64,000 bases of DNA from CAYNJG01 sp965216885 (GTDB taxonomy: Bacteria; Planctomycetota; Planctomycetia; Pirellulales; Pirellulaceae): assembly GCA_965216885.1 (NCBI GenBank), contig OZ244209.1, forward strand, positions 1,550,001-1,614,000. Reading direction: 5' to 3'. The notes beneath the pieces were generated by a model, which worked only from the letters and a program-made list of their open reading frames with translations, did no database searches and was not told where the DNA came from. The position numbers were made by a program, and so were the translations under genes. Shown here piece by piece: positions 1-8,849 of this stretch (position 1 is its first letter; every line of letters begins with the position of its first letter).

Positions 1-598
1 ACATTAATGGGTGTCGACCCTGGTAGAGTGGCTTCAGTCGTCGGTCGATCCATGTCGATCGCAATTCTTCCAGCGAACCGGGCATCCCTTCATAGTGCCA
101 ATCGTGATTTCCAGCGACGTAGAAGTAACGCTGTTTCGAACCCTCCAGTTTCTCGCCGACCCAGTCGATTGCCGCCTCCGAAGGGAAACTGAAGATGTCA
201 CCGACCAACGCCAACATGTCAACGTTCTGTTCTTGAGCTCGTTGGAGAACCTGTTCGAAGCTCTTTGTGGGCGTGGTGGCATCGCCCGTTTGAAAGTGCT
301 GCGTGGTGTTGTACGCGGCTGCCATCCTCTGACTGTAGCGGCGGTAGGGCTCGCCCCGCTCGTCATCGGTGAACAGATGAGTGTCTGCGACTACCAGAAC
401 GCTGGTAGGCTTTTGCACGTCAGCCGAATAGAAACGGACGCGATTGCCATCCAGGGCGAAGGAATGCCGAGCCGTTTTGCCGGTGGCAGATTGATCGGTT
501 CCGACTGCATTGGCTTGCGGGGCGGCGATCGAATTGGCGGCCGCCGTGCCCAGAGAAATTCCGGCGGCGCCGGCTTGCAGAAATGTGCGGCGTCTCAT
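1..598 (-). CDS. Secreted metallophosphoesterase, partial (3' end off the window)
   Basis: The reading frame starts at 598 and runs open to the left edge, about 199 codons. The start has a good ribosome site (AGGAG, about 8 nt upstream). The first residues, MRRRTFLQAGAAGISLG, form a twin-arginine (Tat) signal with a hydrophobic stretch, so export in folded form is likely. Calcineurin-like phosphoesterase motifs follow in order: VADTHLF (D-x-H), LVGDIF (GD) and VAGNHDWHYEG (GNHD), near residues 68, 126 and 155. These bind the two catalytic metal ions in this family. The substrate cannot be told; nucleotide, phosphodiester or phosphoprotein hydrolysis are all possible. It lies 41 bp downstream of the acetyltransferase gene on the same strand, so the two are probably co-transcribed. 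Confidence 0.8.
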   Translation of the reverse strand, partial: MRRRTFLQAGAAGISLGTAAANSIAAPQANAVGTDQSATGKTARHSFALDGNRVRFYSADVQKPTSVLVVADTHLFTDDERGEPYRRYSQRMAAAYNTTQHFQTGDATTPTKSFEQVLQRAQEQNVDMLALVGDIFSFPSEAAIDWVGEKLEGSKQRYFYVAGNHDWHYEGMPGSLEELRSTWIDRRLKPLYQGRHPLM

Positions 599-639
599 GG
601 TTGGTCTCCTACTGGCACGCGTCGAGGTAACGTTCGCAA

Positions 640-1431
640 TCAGCCAAATACACCTGTTGGGCCAGTGCGGTATAAGAGATTTTCCGCTCGGCCGCTGCTG
701 ATTATTTCAGTGACGAAAGTATACATGGTGGAGGCGGATACGGTGCGTAATCCACAGCCTTCTCCCGGTCGACAACCTTCGTAGAGGCCGGCTTCCCACA
801 TCAGTTCTCCTGCCGGATCGACATGCGTTTCGACTCCCTTGTCGGTGTCCCTCACGAACAGACCGTACGTTCGCACCTCTTTGTCGCCAGCGATCGTGGT
901 GTAATCTCCTGTGAATTGCTTGTGAAAGCGATAGGGAACGTCGTTCATCTCTTCGACGTGATGGTAGAACGTCATGCTGTGGCGGTCTGGCAAATCGAGT
1001 ACAGCGATTCTTCCGTCCATCTCATGGAGTAGAGCGAAGGGCGAATCGCTGCCGTAGCCGCTGAAATTGTCGATGGACGCGAATTCGTCCGCTCGCTCGC
1101 CAATAACGGCAAACGAATAGATTGGGTGGCCGGTTCGTACCGCCGCGGGAAGCTGTCGCGCAGCCTCCGTGAGGGCCCCCATCTTCGATGGCGTGCAGTT
1201 GATGTCGAATGCCGTGCCCTGCGTGAATTCGAAGTTGAAAAGGGGAACCAGCAAGGTTCCGGATGGGCCAACTGCATCCAGAAACGAGTCAAGGATCTGG
1301 GGCGCAGAAATGGCCTCGCCGCGTTTCCTGAATCGCCGATAGATGCGACTTACGCTGCTGTGCAACAACAGCACATCGCCTTTACAAATGCCGGCATCGT
1401 TCCATTCCGCACATAGTTCATTCCTGCCCAT
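640..1431 (-). CDS. AAC(3)-family N-acetyltransferase
   Basis: A 263-residue protein matching the aminoglycoside 3-N-acetyltransferase fold. Visible family features are the N-terminal LLLHSSVSRI segment, the FTQGTAFDINCTPSKMGALTE block near residues 70-90, and AVRTGHPIYSFAVIGE. The family transfers acetyl from acetyl-CoA to an amino group; chromosomal members often modify sugars or unknown amines, so resistance should not be assumed. The start ATG has AAGGAG about 5 nt upstream. The phosphoesterase gene follows after 41 bp in the same direction, suggesting a small operon. Confidence 0.8.
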   Translation of the reverse strand: MGRNELCAEWNDAGICKGDVLLLHSSVSRIYRRFRKRGEAISAPQILDSFLDAVGPSGTLLVPLFNFEFTQGTAFDINCTPSKMGALTEAARQLPAAVRTGHPIYSFAVIGERADEFASIDNFSGYGSDSPFALLHEMDGRIAVLDLPDRHSMTFYHHVEEMNDVPYRFHKQFTGDYTTIAGDKEVRTYGLFVRDTDKGVETHVDPAGELMWEAGLYEGCRPGEGCGLRTVSASTMYTFVTEIISSGRAENLLYRTGPTGVFG

Positions 1432-1728
1432 GTTGCTCCTTGCTGTGTTCGCCGTTGTCGAATCAATGGGGGACGCTACCGAATCCTCAGTCGGTTATTA
1501 CTTCTGTTATATCCGGAACGTGTTAGGAATGGGTGAAACTCAAGTCCATCTGCCGGCTCATTGGGGCAAGCCCCATCGCAGACCGGGCGCCTGCACTGTC
1601 TCTGGACGTTGTGACGTCAAGGTTAGTTCATTGTGTTTTCCTGGCTGTGCTGCATAAGTCGGGGATTTGTCGTTGTGTGGACGTGCAAGTCTCTTGGTGG
1701 ACAGTGGGAATCCGTAGAAGGCATTGAG

Positions 1729-1863
1729 TCACACTTTATATTTTTTCTTTTCGTTGCACCCGGATTTATTGGATTTCTTGCCGCCGTAAACGTGGACAAC
1801 TTGTGATTTGGCGACGCCTGGCGTTGTCGCGCAGATAGGGCACCCGTCATGAGCGCGCACCAT
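1729..1863 (-). CDS. Possible 44-aa small protein with a CPIC motif
   Basis: A short frame starting ATG at 1863 begins MVRAHDGCPICATTPG and ends in a Lys-rich tail (EKKKYKV). It holds a CxxC pair and a third Cys, so it might bind a metal. It starts 20 bp after the end of the dimethylformamidase-like gene, in the same direction. No clear Shine-Dalgarno sequence precedes it and no family is recognised. The composition looks protein-like, but the frame is short enough to be chance. Confidence 0.3.
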   Translation of the reverse strand: MVRAHDGCPICATTPGVAKSQVVHVYGGKKSNKSGCNEKKKYKV

Positions 1864-1882
1864 GCAGAAAAGGCAACGGAAA

Positions 1883-3355
1883 TCAGTCTTTGGTTTGCAG
1901 CATGCGGTGTAAGACGTTTTGCGTAATCTTTTGGATACGAACGTCCGGGCCTTCTGGCTTCATATAGATATGAGGACGAACGTACCCCGGCGGACTACTG
2001 AGTCCGTCGGCCCACCAGCAAGTTGCAGCATTGAAGACGAAATTTTCTGTCGGTCCCGGATAGACCGTCGCCGTGTAGATTCCGCCATTGGGCGAATCCG
2101 GTGAGCTGAACGTCGGTCCGGTTGCGACAACTTCCAAACCCGGGATTGGTGCCGGGTCGCCATGGTACTCCCAGCCGATGATGCCCGGCACGCGGTCACC
2201 TGCCTGCATCCCCGTATCCTTGTAGATCCAGTGAGTTGGGTTCGAGCAGATCCAGTCGGCCCCGCCCGTTACCGGTCCCGTACTGTGAGCCCCCACCAGC
2301 TCGTTGGCGTAGGGACGTTTGTGCTCGAGCGATTTCATCTGTTCGAATTCGCGAGTTCCGCCCGGTGGTCCGTAGACGCCCACGCGTTCGAAAGCTCGTT
2401 TTTTCTCGTCCCAAATGATGCGACCGCAAACCGCATTGCCGGAGAAAAATCCGACGTTCAGTCCCTTTTGAATGGCGGACTTTACGTTGTTGAACATCTC
2501 AATGGTCCAATATTCGTCATGCCCGACGCTCAGCAGTCCACGGGCCCGCATGAGCCCGGCGGGGTTGCGATGCGTATCGAGGTTGGAGATGTAGGTGACG
2601 TCGTAGCCCAGTGATTCCATCCAGAAGGCGAAAGGGAACTCCCATAGGAAGAACTCGCCGGAGCCCGTTGACAGTGGTGCGTCCATGATCTGGCAGTATT
2701 TGCCGTACGGCCGCTGATAGCTGACCAGTGTCCCGCCGCCCCAGTACCACTGGTGTTCTCCGTTGTCGTACAGCGAAAACTGCGACGGCCAACGGTTGTA
2801 GGCCTGCCAGGTATTGTCGCTACACTGGAAAATGAAGTCGGACTTGCGATCGTCGCGAACGATAAATATTACGTAGCTCTGCGTGCCATCGCCCAAGGCG
2901 GTCAGCTTGCCGACATAAACGCCACTCACCCAGTCAGCGGGGATCTGGATTTCAGCGCACGGGTCCCAACCACAGACACGCACGCGCTTTTCACCGATTT
3001 CCGGATCGGATTGCGTCGTGCCTTCGAAAGGGCCAAGTCGCTTTAAGAGGCGTCCGCCCATTCCGTCATAGTAGCCAAGTCGATAGATGTCGATCGTGAA
3101 GGCCGAGGCCGGATTGCAACTGACGTGGAGGGAAAGCGTCTCGCCCGCGGCAATGCTGGCATGCGAGGCATAGCCTTCGATCCAGGGACAACGGTATTTC
3201 GTCTCCGGATCAATCCGGGTGTTGTTCAGCATCCATTCACGAGTGCCCTGCCTGGCATTCTCGTTGCGAATGAGGTCACTTTGCGTTGTAGGGGGCAGGG
3301 ATGCTTTCGCTGAGCGGCCGTCTCGGCTGCAAGTCCGCTGGATAGCGGACCGCAT
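1883..3355 (-). CDS. N,N-dimethylformamidase large-subunit-like protein, main frame
   Basis: This frame covers nearly all of a protein resembling the C-terminal domain of the N,N-dimethylformamidase large subunit. The family combines a beta-sandwich with a Rossmann-like region. Recognisable segments are IEGYASHASIAAGE, IDIYRLGYYDGMGGR, DNTWQAYNRWP, LSVGHDEYWT and VGFFSGNAVCGR. Substrate and reaction are unknown; most planctomycete homologues are uncharacterised secreted proteins. The first ~30 codons of this frame do not look native. A Tat signal lies just upstream in another frame (3438 onward). Restoring one base in the G5 run at 3291-3295 joins the two, so the real start is probably 3438. 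Confidence 0.75.
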   Translation of the reverse strand: MRSAIQRTCSRDGRSAKASLPPTTQSDLIRNENARQGTREWMLNNTRIDPETKYRCPWIEGYASHASIAAGETLSLHVSCNPASAFTIDIYRLGYYDGMGGRLLKRLGPFEGTTQSDPEIGEKRVRVCGWDPCAEIQIPADWVSGVYVGKLTALGDGTQSYVIFIVRDDRKSDFIFQCSDNTWQAYNRWPSQFSLYDNGEHQWYWGGGTLVSYQRPYGKYCQIMDAPLSTGSGEFFLWEFPFAFWMESLGYDVTYISNLDTHRNPAGLMRARGLLSVGHDEYWTIEMFNNVKSAIQKGLNVGFFSGNAVCGRIIWDEKKRAFERVGVYGPPGGTREFEQMKSLEHKRPYANELVGAHSTGPVTGGADWICSNPTHWIYKDTGMQAGDRVPGIIGWEYHGDPAPIPGLEVVATGPTFSSPDSPNGGIYTATVYPGPTENFVFNAATCWWADGLSSPPGYVRPHIYMKPEGPDVRIQKITQNVLHRMLQTKD

Positions 3356-3438
3356 ATCGTGCTCATGCCGATCGCTGAAATTCCCTTCAGTGCATCGCGA
3401 CGCGGCTGCGCCCGTTCAGGTGGAGACTGACGTTCCAT
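3291..3438 (-). pseudogene. Out-of-frame Tat signal peptide belonging to the preceding gene
   Basis: From ATG 3438 the frame reads MERQSPPERAQPRRDALKG followed by a hydrophobic stretch and an AETA-type cleavage region, a typical twin-arginine signal. It then leaves frame and stops at 3226. Adding one base to the run of five G at 3291-3295 (C5 on the coding strand) continues it into PPTTQSDLIRNENA and the main dimethylformamidase-like frame. This is either a real one-base deletion or a homopolymer miscall. Confidence 0.65.
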
Positions 3439-3590
3439 GACGACGGCTTTCTGTTGAGGGCCATGGCGACCGCTCCCGAGGTTGCGCCCCATGGCACGCA
3501 GTTTATGATTCCACGCGCGTTCTGCATTCAGCGGTCACGGTTTATGCATCGAACGGAATCGCAAGCTTTGGGAGGTTTGTACGCTACCGC

Positions 3591-3870
3591 GACTATCGGG
3601 TTGGTGTTTGATTCGATTCCAGGGACTGAAGTCCCAGGCTATCGTCTGTCGTCGCTCCGCGACTATCGGGATGGTGTTTGATTCGATTCCAGGGACTGAA
3701 GTCCCAGGCTATCGTCTGTCGTCGCTCCGCGACTATCGGGTTGGTGTTTGATTCGATTCCTGGGACTGAAGTCCCGGACTATCGTCTGTCGTGGCTCCGC
3801 GACTATCGGGATGGTGTTTGATTCGATTCCAGGGACTGAAGTCCCAGGCTTTCGTCTGCCGTCGCTCCGC
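3591..3870. repeat. Four tandem 70-bp repeats with an internal dyad
   Basis: Units beginning GACTATCGGG start at 3591, 3661, 3731 and 3801, an exact period of 70. Differences between units are a few single bases (for example TTGG or ATGG after GACTATCGGG, and one CGGACT variant). Each unit contains GGGACTGAAGTCCC, an inverted repeat of GGGACT, and ends with GTCGCTCCGC. The array fills most of the gap between the dimethylformamidase-like gene and the ASCH gene. No coding content is visible. It may be an intergenic repeat family or a set of RNA hairpins. Confidence 0.9.
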
Positions 3871-3945
3871 GACTGAGGAAAAGCTCGCCCTCCAAGCTAA
3901 GGTGAGTGCCATTGTGGTTGCGCCGTGGGCGAGTTGGGACTGGTT

Positions 3946-4275
3946 TTACACTTTCGCGAATTCATGCACCCACACGGGCTGATCCTGGTCCCAGTCCATT
4001 CCCTGGTGCATGCGCTCGATTAGTGCGCGATACATGTCGAGGCTTGGGTATCCCTCTGAACGCGCGTCTTCCTCGGTGATGTCGCCCCACCGTTCAGTCC
4101 GCAAGCCCGTGATCTCGAACTCGGTATCCTGCAGCGTGAATTTCTCACCGGGGTAACCATACACGCCCGCGCGGCGTTGTTGTGTCTTGGCACCGGACAA
4201 TGCTGCCGCGACAAGCTGGTCGTGAGTGACCAGGCGTTCGATGGTGCAGGTTTTTTCGGGGTACTCGTCAGCCAT
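3946..4275 (-). CDS. ASCH-domain protein
   Basis: A 109-residue protein. ATG 4275 (MADEYPEKTC) is preferred because GGAGA lies just upstream and sequence before it is not conserved-looking. ASCH/PUA-like features are LVAAALSGAKTQQRR near residues 20-35, a central ITGLRTERWGDITEEDA and a short helical end. ASCH domains are small beta-barrels thought to bind RNA or modified nucleotides. No catalytic role can be assigned. It lies 91 bp downstream of nrdB on the same strand and could be the last gene of that transcript. Confidence 0.65.
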   Translation of the reverse strand: MADEYPEKTCTIERLVTHDQLVAAALSGAKTQQRRAGVYGYPGEKFTLQDTEFEITGLRTERWGDITEEDARSEGYPSLDMYRALIERMHQGMDWDQDQPVWVHEFAKV

Positions 4276-4366
4276 GGTGGTTCTCCGCATTAAAAAAATA
4301 CAGTATAGCGTGCAACATGACTTCGCCCATCTTTGGTCCCACCGGCGCTTTAGTCTCACTCGAGCT

Positions 4367-5419
4367 TCAGTCCCACTTGAGGCTACCGGCGGCCTGGTAT
4401 TCCGTAACGCGCGTTTCGAAGAAGTTCTTTTCCTTGGCGAGGTCCATCGTTTCGCTCATCCAGGGGAACGGATTGGGTGACCCATACTGCATTGGCAGTC
4501 CGATTCGTTCCAGTCGCCGATCGGCGATATGCTGCACATAGTCACGAAAAAGATCCCGGTTGAGTCCCAGGATGCCATCGGGAAGACAATCGTGAGCGTA
4601 GTCGAGTTCCAGTTCGACGGCATATCGCACTCGTTCGATCATGGCAGCCTGGAAATCTTCGGTCCACAGAGGAGGGTTCTCGTTGCGAATGCCGTTGATC
4701 AGATCGATTCCGAAGTTCAGGTGAATCGTCTCGTCGCGGAGGATGTACTGGAATTGCTCGCCGATACCGGTCATGAGGTTCCGGCGATGGAAGGACAGCA
4801 CCATGACAAATCCGGTGTAGAAGAAGATGCCCTCCATGATCAGGTAATAGCCGATCAGGTTCTTCAGGAAAGTCTGAGCTCCTTCGTCCGTCTCCGTCGT
4901 GAAGTTCGCATCAAGCACTTCTGCCGTCAGTTCGGTCTCGAACGCGTCCTTGCGGGAGATCGACGGGACTTCATGGTACATATTGAAGACTTCGCCCTCG
5001 TCCAGGCCAAGGCTGTCGATCACGTACAGAAATGTGTGCGAGTGAACGGCCTCTTCAAACGCCTGGCGAAGCAGGTATTGTCGACACTCGGCGTTCGTGA
5101 CGTGCCGGAAAATCGCCAGCACCAAATTGTTGCCGACCAGGCTTTCGGCGGTGGAGAAGAAGCCAAGGTTTCTCATGATGACGTGTCGTTCAGCGGCCGA
5201 CAGTCGATCACTTCGCCACGTCTCAATGTCCCGCGTCATGGGAACTTCCGTTGGCATCCAGTGATCTGCGCATCCGTTCTGGTAGTGCTCCCAAGCCCAG
5301 TGGTACTTGAGCGGCAGAAGTTGATTGACGTCGACCTGATTGCAGTTGATGAGCCGTTTTTCATCGGCTGCGAATCGATTTGCGGTGGGTTTGTACGTTT
5401 CTGTTTCCTTGCTGGTCAT
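4367..5419 (-). CDS. nrdB: Ribonucleotide reductase small subunit, class Ic-like
   Basis: A 350-residue NrdB (R2) protein, normal in length. All six metal-ligand positions can be read: E92 (in TAESLVGNN), E123 and H126 (FEEAVHSHTF), E196 (LIMEGIFF), E230 and H233 (RDETIH). The position of the radical tyrosine (Y122 in E. coli) is F130, and the first ligand is Glu rather than Asp. This pair marks class Ic enzymes such as that of Chlamydia trachomatis, which use a Mn/Fe centre instead of a tyrosyl radical. The protein supplies the oxidising equivalent to NrdA for dNTP synthesis and needs oxygen for activation. It starts 2 bp after the 93-aa gene, so it is translated from the same operon. Confidence 0.93.
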   Translation of the reverse strand: MTSKETETYKPTANRFAADEKRLINCNQVDVNQLLPLKYHWAWEHYQNGCADHWMPTEVPMTRDIETWRSDRLSAAERHVIMRNLGFFSTAESLVGNNLVLAIFRHVTNAECRQYLLRQAFEEAVHSHTFLYVIDSLGLDEGEVFNMYHEVPSISRKDAFETELTAEVLDANFTTETDEGAQTFLKNLIGYYLIMEGIFFYTGFVMVLSFHRRNLMTGIGEQFQYILRDETIHLNFGIDLINGIRNENPPLWTEDFQAAMIERVRYAVELELDYAHDCLPDGILGLNRDLFRDYVQHIADRRLERIGLPMQYGSPNPFPWMSETMDLAKEKNFFETRVTEYQAAGSLKWD

Positions 5420-5421
5420 CT

Positions 5422-5703
5422 TTACATCCTTGGGTCGGTGGGAATGGGACAGGTTGAGCGGGGCCGCAGCCAGCGGGCCAACGCCAGACGGTTCTTGAGT
5501 GTTTGGGGGCCGGCGATGAGACGGTTCTCGCGGTTCAGTTGAATCACAAGGAATGGCCCGTCGCGTTTGGGTAGATCGAATCCTCCTGGGTCGGTGATGA
5601 CGAATTCATCTCCATTCCGTTCCGCCCGCACCCATGCGCGGGAAACGCCAGGCGTATGCCGAATCCAAAAGCTTCGCTCCAGCCAATTGACATAGAATCG
5701 CAT
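5422..5703 (-). CDS. Small protein encoded between nrdA and nrdB
   Basis: A 93-residue basic protein (MRFYVNWLERSFWIRHTPGV...) with no family I recognise. It begins 39 bp after nrdA and ends 2 bp before the nrdB start, so the three genes form one tightly packed operon. This spacing argues that it is real. It lacks the CxxC of a glutaredoxin or NrdH, and has no signal peptide or membrane segment. It could help assemble or regulate the reductase, but that is inference from position only. Confidence 0.65.
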   Translation of the reverse strand: MRFYVNWLERSFWIRHTPGVSRAWVRAERNGDEFVITDPGGFDLPKRDGPFLVIQLNRENRLIAGPQTLKNRLALARWLRPRSTCPIPTDPRM

Positions 5704-5742
5704 TGCTTGTCCGAATGAAGGGTCACGGGAACGAACGGTCGC

Positions 5743-8643
5743 CTACTGACACGCCTCACAGTCCGGTTCGTCGATGGAGCATGCCGTGCGGTTGTTTGCC
5801 TGTTCGGACGTGACGGCATGTTCACGGTCCACGCGGATTTCGCTGGATTGGCTACGCGACTTCATCCAACGTGGCTGAATCCCGTGCGCATTGACGTCGA
5901 CCGTTGATTTTTCAACTTGAGTCGCTGCCAAAGAACGCAGGTAGTACGTTGTCTTCAGTCCCGATCGCCAGGCGTGCGTGTACATCGAATCAATGGCTTT
6001 GCCACTGGGTTGGGCGATGTAGAGGTTGAGCGATTGCCCCTGGTCGAGCCACTTTTGTCGCCGTGCGGCCGCGTCGATCAGAGCCGACGCCGGGATCTCG
6101 AATGCTGTCGAAAAGAGCTTCTTCACGTCGTCAGGAATGCGGTCGATCGCGGCTAGCACGCCGTCGTGGTACTTGAGTTCATCCAGCATCGACCTGTCCC
6201 ACAGATCGCGATCTTTGAGGGCCGTAACCAGCCGCTCGGTGATCTGTGTAAACTCGCCGGAAAGATTGCTCTTCGAATACAGGTGTTTGTAAGTTGGCTC
6301 GATCGATTGCGACGCCCCGACAATTGTCGAGATTGTCGCTGTGGGGGCGATGGCAAGGCAGTTGCTGTTTCGCATGCCGTGCTTGGCGATATGCTCTCGA
6401 AGCTGGTTCCAGTCGAGTCTCTGCGTGCGGTTAACGGTCACGGCTTCCCCGCGCTGTTGTTCCAGCAGATCCAGCGTATCGATGGGCAGCAAGTCGCGAT
6501 CCCATTTTGAATCTGAATAGCTTGGGTACGTACCTCGCAGCGACGCGAGACGACTCGACGCCAGGATCGCGTAGTAGCTGATGGCCTCCATGGATTCGTC
6601 GGCAAACTTGGCGGCGCTATCATCCGCGAACGGAATCGCCAGTTTGTGCAGTGCGTCCTGGAACCCCATTAACCCAAGTCCAACGGGACGATGCCGCAGG
6701 TTGGCGTTCCGGGCCTCGGGTGTCGGGTAGAAATTGATGTCGATGACATTGTCGAGCATCCGCATCGCGCATTCGACGGTGGACTGCAGCAGCTCAAGGT
6801 CCAGACGGCCATGAGTAATGTGAGCTCCCAGGTTGATCGAACCCAGGTTGCAGACGGCCGTTTCGTCTTCGCTGGTGTTCAGCAGGATTTCCGTACACAG
6901 GTTGCTGCTGTGAACCACGCCGGCATGATCCTGCGGGGAACGGATGTTGGACGGGTCTTTGAACGTGACCCAGGGGTGACCCGTCTCGAAGAGTCTCGTT
7001 AGCATCTTTCGCCATAGATCCACGGCAGAGACGGTGCGATGCTGAAGCAGTTCGCCCTTGGCGGCCTGCCGCTCGTAGGCTTCGTAGCGATCTCTGAATG
7101 CTGCGCCAAACAGGTCGTGAAGGTCGGGGACTTCGCCGGGGCAGAAGAGCGTCCAGGGTCGATTGCCCCTCACTCGCTGCATGAACAGATCCGGAATCCA
7201 CGCCGCGGTGTGCATGTCGTGCGTCCGGCGGCGATCGTCACCGGTGTTCTTGCGGAGGTCGATGAATTCTTCAAAATCCAGATGCCATGGTTCGATGTAG
7301 GCGCAAACGGCTCCCTTGCGTTTGCCGCCCTGATTCACGGCCACGGCGGCATCATTGACGACTTTCAGGAAGGGCACGACTCCCTGGCTCTCTCCGTTGG
7401 TTGTCTTGATGAGCGAGCCGGTTGCGCGGACGTTCGTCCAGTCATTGCCAAGCCCACCGGCCCATTTGGAAAGCATGGCGTTGTCACCAATGCTCTTGAA
7501 GATTGCCTGCAGGTCGTCCTGAATAGTCGTCAGGTAGCAACTACTCAGCTGGGGGTGTCTCGTGCCGGAGTTGAATAACGTCGGCGTTGCGCTCATAAAG
7601 CGGAAGGAGGACAGCAGGCGATAGAATTCGATCGCGCGTTCGTCCCGCTCGTTGCCTTCCCCAATGGCAAGTCCCATGGCGACACGCATCCACATGAACT
7701 GCGGCGCTTCAATTCGACGCCCGTTTTCGTGAATGAGGTAGCGGTCATAGAGCGTCTGAATGCCAAGGTAGCGGAATTGCCCATCGCGTTCCGGCAGGAT
7801 CGCAGTTGCCAGTCTCTCGAGGTCGAAGCTCAGTAGGTCTTCGTGCAGTCGTTCGTGTTGAATGCCGTCGTGGATGTATCGAGCGAAGCCGGCACGGTAT
7901 CTTTCCATGAAGCCGTCATGCACCTGCGAGGCCCCGATGGATTCCCGGTACACGATTGCCAGCTGCAGTTGGGCGGCCAGCCGGTCGTAGGACGGGTCCC
8001 GTTCAATGCGGCTGCGGGCAGAAAGCACCAGCGACCGCGCCACATCTCGGGGCGTCATGTCCTCGAACCCGCCGCGAACGACTTCGGAAATGATCTCCTC
8101 GCCGTCAATTTCTGACTCGGAGGCAGCAGGAAGTGAACGCAGGAATTGGCTCAGACGGTTCGCATCGAAGGGCACCTGAACGCCGTTTTCCAGTTTCAAT
8201 TGCAGCCCGGTCGCAGGTCGCGTTTCGTCGGCAGTCTCCAACAGCGAGTCGTCGCGCTGCCGAACGGCTCGCATGCGAGCGTGGTCGGTTCGGTAGAGAA
8301 TGTAGCGACGGGCGACCTGGAAGTGCTCCAGTCGCATGAGTTCGATTTCTACTGCGTCCTGAATTTGCTCAACACCCACGGGCTGACCGGAGGGCGCATT
8401 TCCTGCGAGGGACTGCACGTGTGCGGATATTGCTGCCACGTCCGCCTGGATGGGCTCGGGAAGCGGCTGTTCGTCCGGCTCACCATGTTCTGCACGGAAG
8501 GCGTTTTCAACGGCCTTCTGCACACGCTCGATTTCAAAATTGACTTGCCTGCCGTCGCGTTTGCGCACCGAAAGCGCGCACGAAATTGTGTCAGTCCGTC
8601 CCACGGCCTTGATTCCTTTCAAATGGATTCCTTTCCCGGCCAT
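5743..8643 (-). CDS. nrdA: Ribonucleoside-diphosphate reductase large subunit
   Basis: A 966-residue class I NrdA, the catalytic subunit that reduces ribonucleoside diphosphates. An ATP-cone lies near residues 20-120 (VRKRDGRQVNFEIERVQKA). The segment around residues 145-220 resembles a second, degenerate cone, which would explain the length beyond about 760. Active-site Cys residues are in SSCYLTT (near 367), NLCTEI (near 582, with the N-x-C-x-E triad) and AVCNLGSINLG (near 598). PTATIST and the radical-transfer pair TYYLRS are present. The tail ends EPDCEACQ, a C-x-x-C shuttle to thioredoxin. It is the first gene of the operon, about 200 bp downstream of a cobalamin riboswitch, so expression is probably shut off when B12 is plentiful. 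Confidence 0.95.
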   Translation of the reverse strand: MAGKGIHLKGIKAVGRTDTISCALSVRKRDGRQVNFEIERVQKAVENAFRAEHGEPDEQPLPEPIQADVAAISAHVQSLAGNAPSGQPVGVEQIQDAVEIELMRLEHFQVARRYILYRTDHARMRAVRQRDDSLLETADETRPATGLQLKLENGVQVPFDANRLSQFLRSLPAASESEIDGEEIISEVVRGGFEDMTPRDVARSLVLSARSRIERDPSYDRLAAQLQLAIVYRESIGASQVHDGFMERYRAGFARYIHDGIQHERLHEDLLSFDLERLATAILPERDGQFRYLGIQTLYDRYLIHENGRRIEAPQFMWMRVAMGLAIGEGNERDERAIEFYRLLSSFRFMSATPTLFNSGTRHPQLSSCYLTTIQDDLQAIFKSIGDNAMLSKWAGGLGNDWTNVRATGSLIKTTNGESQGVVPFLKVVNDAAVAVNQGGKRKGAVCAYIEPWHLDFEEFIDLRKNTGDDRRRTHDMHTAAWIPDLFMQRVRGNRPWTLFCPGEVPDLHDLFGAAFRDRYEAYERQAAKGELLQHRTVSAVDLWRKMLTRLFETGHPWVTFKDPSNIRSPQDHAGVVHSSNLCTEILLNTSEDETAVCNLGSINLGAHITHGRLDLELLQSTVECAMRMLDNVIDINFYPTPEARNANLRHRPVGLGLMGFQDALHKLAIPFADDSAAKFADESMEAISYYAILASSRLASLRGTYPSYSDSKWDRDLLPIDTLDLLEQQRGEAVTVNRTQRLDWNQLREHIAKHGMRNSNCLAIAPTATISTIVGASQSIEPTYKHLYSKSNLSGEFTQITERLVTALKDRDLWDRSMLDELKYHDGVLAAIDRIPDDVKKLFSTAFEIPASALIDAAARRQKWLDQGQSLNLYIAQPSGKAIDSMYTHAWRSGLKTTYYLRSLAATQVEKSTVDVNAHGIQPRWMKSRSQSSEIRVDREHAVTSEQANNRTACSIDEPDCEACQ

Positions 8644-8849
8644 GGGGAAACCTCAACGCGCGCAGTAAGTCACCGCGTCAAAAATTCAGCAGGCCGGGAA
8701 TCGTCATGAGTAGCTGCGGCATTCCGAGCGTTCGCAAACACAGGTAGTACACCCGAAGCAAAGCTGAAAATGGCAGGGTTTGGCTGGAAAACATCGCTCT
8801 TGTGAACGCTTGTTTTTCAACCGGTAACACGAATCCCCAAACCAGGAGG

